This document shows positions 6,722-8,560 of a stretch of DNA of 8,560 bases, piece after piece. Within the stretch, counting starts at the first letter, position 1, and the number at the start of each line of letters is the position of its first letter. Position numbers and translations under genes: made by a program. The DNA comes from Phycisphaeraceae bacterium (GTDB lineage: Bacteria > Planctomycetota > Phycisphaerae > Phycisphaerales > Phycisphaeraceae). The notes below the pieces were generated by a model, which ran no database searches, was not told where the DNA came from, and worked only from the letters and a program-made list of their open reading frames with translations. The stretch spans positions 1 through 8,560 of the forward strand of contig PUNN01000374.1 in NCBI GenBank assembly GCA_003552605.1, read 5' to 3'.

Positions 6722-6756
6722 AGGCGCGGGGCGAATGGCCGGACGACGCCGCGCCT
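6722..6756 (+). other. Stem-loop between tRNA-Lys and the DUF432 gene
   Basis: AGGCGCGG (6722-6729) pairs perfectly with CCGCGCCT (6749-6756) across a 19-base loop. It begins 39 bases after the tRNA and ends 66 bases before the chosen start of the next gene. There is no T run, so it is not a classical terminator. It may be a processing or attenuation structure, or chance in GC-rich DNA. Confidence 0.3.
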
Positions 6757-6822
6757 GGGCAGGTTGGGGGCCGGGCCGGGCGGGTCTGGCGAGCGTGGGG
6801 GGCGAGCGAGGTGAACGGCGAC

Positions 6823-7656
6823 ATGGAGGTCTGGTGCAAAAAGGTGCTGCAACCGTCGCTGACCTATCGCTGGGCGGTGGGGCCGCTGGAGATGTGGCTG
6901 CGTGGGGTGCGGGATGAGTTGCATGTGGCGACGAAGCGCGGCGATGAGGCCGCGGAGGCCCACCGCCTCGTGCCCCTCGAACCATGCGAGCCGGCTGTTG
7001 ATGGCCTCGACTGGGCACGCTGGGTCGTGCATCCCGAGGGCACGTCCATGCCGGAGCAGCTTGATGTGCAGTTGGTTGCGGTCATGCCCGACCGGGCGGT
7101 GGTCGCCCGGCCGGAATCGCCGCTGCGCCTGCCCAAGGGCACCGCAGCGCTGTTTTTCGTCAGCATCCCCGTGTGGGTGCGGCTGCTCGGCCACGCGCAG
7201 GGCCGAGGCGCAATTGGCAAAGCCAACGAGCAGGCCCTGACGCTGAACGAGTTTCCCACGTTGGTGCTGTCCAACATCTGGTTCGGCGACACGATGAGCG
7301 GGGAACTCTGCTATTCCCTGCCGACCACCGCGCGGCGGCAGATCGAGGATGAGCCAGTGAGGCCGCACCGTGCGCGCTGCCCGGTATACCTGCGTAATGA
7401 CTCGGAGGAGGAACTCAATATCCAGCGCATCCGCGTGCATGTGGCACATCTGAGTGTCTTCGACGCCGGCAGGCGACTGTGGACCAACCGGGTCAACATC
7501 ACCTTCAAGGGCGAGGAGGCTGGCAGTCAGATGGAGTTCGTCCCCGGCCCGCCGCAGGAGGCCGATGGCAAGGCCACCCTGGTGGGAGAGCCGCGGGAAC
7601 TGGCCCAGCGCCGATTCTGGACGCGGGCATTCGCCGCGCTGGACTCGCTGTTCTGA
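6823..7656 (+). CDS. DUF432-like protein, MscS partner gene
   Basis: The protein is about 277 residues and soluble, with no signal peptide or membrane segment. From memory of the family I assign it to DUF432, whose function is not established. Supporting segments are NIWFGD (about 151-156), GELCYSL (160-166), RCPVYLRN (185-192) followed by a charged stretch, and LWTNRVNITF (219-228), which suggest mainly beta structure. I chose the ATG at 6823 because GAGGTGA lies 8 bases upstream. The frame opens earlier (TTG at 6697, ATG at 6703), but that part is Gly/Arg/Ala-rich and lacks family character. The stop is 18 bases before an MscS-family channel gene, so the two are almost certainly co-transcribed. 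This neighbour suggests a cytoplasmic role linked to channel gating or osmotic response, which is inference only. Confidence 0.75.
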   Translation: MEVWCKKVLQPSLTYRWAVGPLEMWLRGVRDELHVATKRGDEAAEAHRLVPLEPCEPAVDGLDWARWVVHPEGTSMPEQLDVQLVAVMPDRAVVARPESPLRLPKGTAALFFVSIPVWVRLLGHAQGRGAIGKANEQALTLNEFPTLVLSNIWFGDTMSGELCYSLPTTARRQIEDEPVRPHRARCPVYLRNDSEEELNIQRIRVHVAHLSVFDAGRRLWTNRVNITFKGEEAGSQMEFVPGPPQEADGKATLVGEPRELAQRRFWTRAFAALDSLF

Positions 7657-7674
7657 GGATCGGGAGCGACAGGC

Positions 7675-8560
7675 ATGTTGATGCTCTTGCAGATCGACTG
7701 GGCACAGTGGCTCGAGATGGAAATGCTTGCACCACTGCTGCGCGCCGCCCTGTTGCTGATCCTGGGCGTGCCGGCGGCTTTTCTTCTCGGCCGCCTCGCC
7801 GACCGCACCTGCCGCCGCCGGCTCAGCGCGCAATCGACGATGATCGTACGCAAAATCGTGTTCTACGGAACGATGACGATCATCCTTATCACGATCGTCT
7901 ACGAACTGGGGTTCAACCTGACCGCACTGCTCGGTGCCGCCGGCATCGCGGGCCTGGCCATCGGCTTTGCCTCGCAGACGAGCATCTCCAACATTATCAG
8001 CGGCCTGTTTCTCATCGGGGAAAAGCCGTTCACCGTCGGTGACGTGGTGAAGGTCGGCGACACCACAGGCACGGTGCTGTCCATCGACCTGCTTTCGGTC
8101 AAGCTGCGCACGTTCGATAACCAGTTCGTGCGAATCCCCAATCAGATACTGATGCAGACGCAATTGACGAACATGACCCGCTTCCCCATCCGGCGGCTGG
8201 ACGTGCCGGTGAGCGTGGCGTACAAGGAGGACATCGAGAAGGTTCGGGAAGTTCTCTCGCAAGTGGCGCGCGAAAACGCCCACGTGCTCGATGAGCCCGA
8301 GCCGATGATCCTGATGACCAATTTCGGTGAGTCGGGCATCGAGTTTCTTTTCGCCGTCTGGTTTGCCCGGCCTGATCTGCTACAGGTGCGAAGGACGCTG
8401 CTGCCGACGCTCAAGCGCCGGTTGGATGAAGAAGGCATCGAAATCCCCTTCCCCCACCGCACACTCTACAGCGGTGCCGCGACGCAGCCGCTGCCGATCC
8501 AGATCATCTCCGACCCCCCATCAGCCCCCTCCCCCGACGCCCCACCCCCGGAACCCGCGG
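7675..8560 (+). CDS. MscS-family mechanosensitive ion channel (C-terminus cut off)
   Basis: The frame is open from the ATG at 7675 to the end of the window (295 codons, no stop). GGAG 8 bases upstream supports the start. MscS-type channels open under membrane tension and release solutes on hypo-osmotic shock. Predicted membrane helices lie at about 17-40, 57-80 and 82-112. The last is the pore helix LGAAGIAGLAIGFASQ (86-101), with the Ala/Gly pattern typical of MscS, running into ISNIISGLFLIGEKPF. The beta domain follows (GDVVKVGDTTGTVLSID, 122-138; LRTFDNQFVRIPN, 144-156), then the alpha-beta domain to IPFPHRTLY (257-265). Only three N-terminal helices make it a small MscS, not a large MscK/YnaI type. 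The last visible residues (about 280-295) are Pro/Ala/Ser-rich. It forms an operon with the DUF432-like gene. Confidence 0.95.
   Translation, partial: MLMLLQIDWAQWLEMEMLAPLLRAALLLILGVPAAFLLGRLADRTCRRRLSAQSTMIVRKIVFYGTMTIILITIVYELGFNLTALLGAAGIAGLAIGFASQTSISNIISGLFLIGEKPFTVGDVVKVGDTTGTVLSIDLLSVKLRTFDNQFVRIPNQILMQTQLTNMTRFPIRRLDVPVSVAYKEDIEKVREVLSQVARENAHVLDEPEPMILMTNFGESGIEFLFAVWFARPDLLQVRRTLLPTLKRRLDEEGIEIPFPHRTLYSGAATQPLPIQIISDPPSAPSPDAPPPEPA

Noticed and set aside
6697..6822. An upstream TTG (6697) or ATG (6703) start for the DUF432-like gene.
   Set aside because: The added residues are Gly/Arg/Ala-rich and include the stem-loop region. The GAGGTGA site 8 bases before the ATG at 6823 is a far better start signal.
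6712..8283. A 523-codon open frame on the minus strand opposite the DUF432 and MscS genes.
   Set aside because: It is a shadow frame. It spans two well-supported plus-strand genes, its translation is His/Arg/Gln-rich without family motifs, and long antisense frames are normal in GC-rich genes.

Overview
This window comes from a GC-rich Gram-negative-type bacterial chromosome. Sampled 60-base stretches of the kinase gene run at about 68% GC. Predicted lipoproteins, a predicted envelope penicillin-acylase-family enzyme, a tRNA without an encoded CCA end and repeat-rich intergenic DNA would suit a planctomycete or similar environmental bacterium. That placement is inference, because no marker gene is present.

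Layout. Bases 1-869 hold no convincing gene. They contain a dispersed repeat at the left edge, two copies of a composite unit built from 10-base repeats, and a second decamer repeat. Bases 870-1961 carry two minus-strand genes of noticeably lower GC (43-48% in sampled stretches). One encodes a small membrane-anchored protein and the other a possible lipoprotein; neither is recognised. Bases 1962-2609 are a second repeat-rich gap with a large imperfect palindrome and a second copy of the left-edge repeat in the same orientation, so the two low-GC genes lie between direct repeats. A PfkB-family (fructokinase-like) sugar kinase follows on the plus strand (2610-3530). It converges on a 792-residue penicillin-acylase-family hydrolase on the minus strand (3650-6028), with a stem-loop between them.

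The gap at 6029-6609 holds a second large palindrome that shares a 21-base core with the first. It is followed by a tRNA-Lys(UUU) gene and a two-gene plus-strand operon: a DUF432-like protein (6823-7656) and an MscS-family mechanosensitive channel (7675 onward, running off the window). The channel gene is still open at the last base.

How the genes fit together. The DUF432/MscS pair is the only convincing functional unit: 18 bases separate the genes, each has its own ribosome-binding site, and a role in osmotic-stress response is likely. The sugar kinase and the acylase look like independent single-gene units. Nothing here is clearly a new defence or mobile system. The best leads are the low-GC gene pair between direct repeats, the palindrome family in two divergent promoter regions, and the DUF432-channel pairing.
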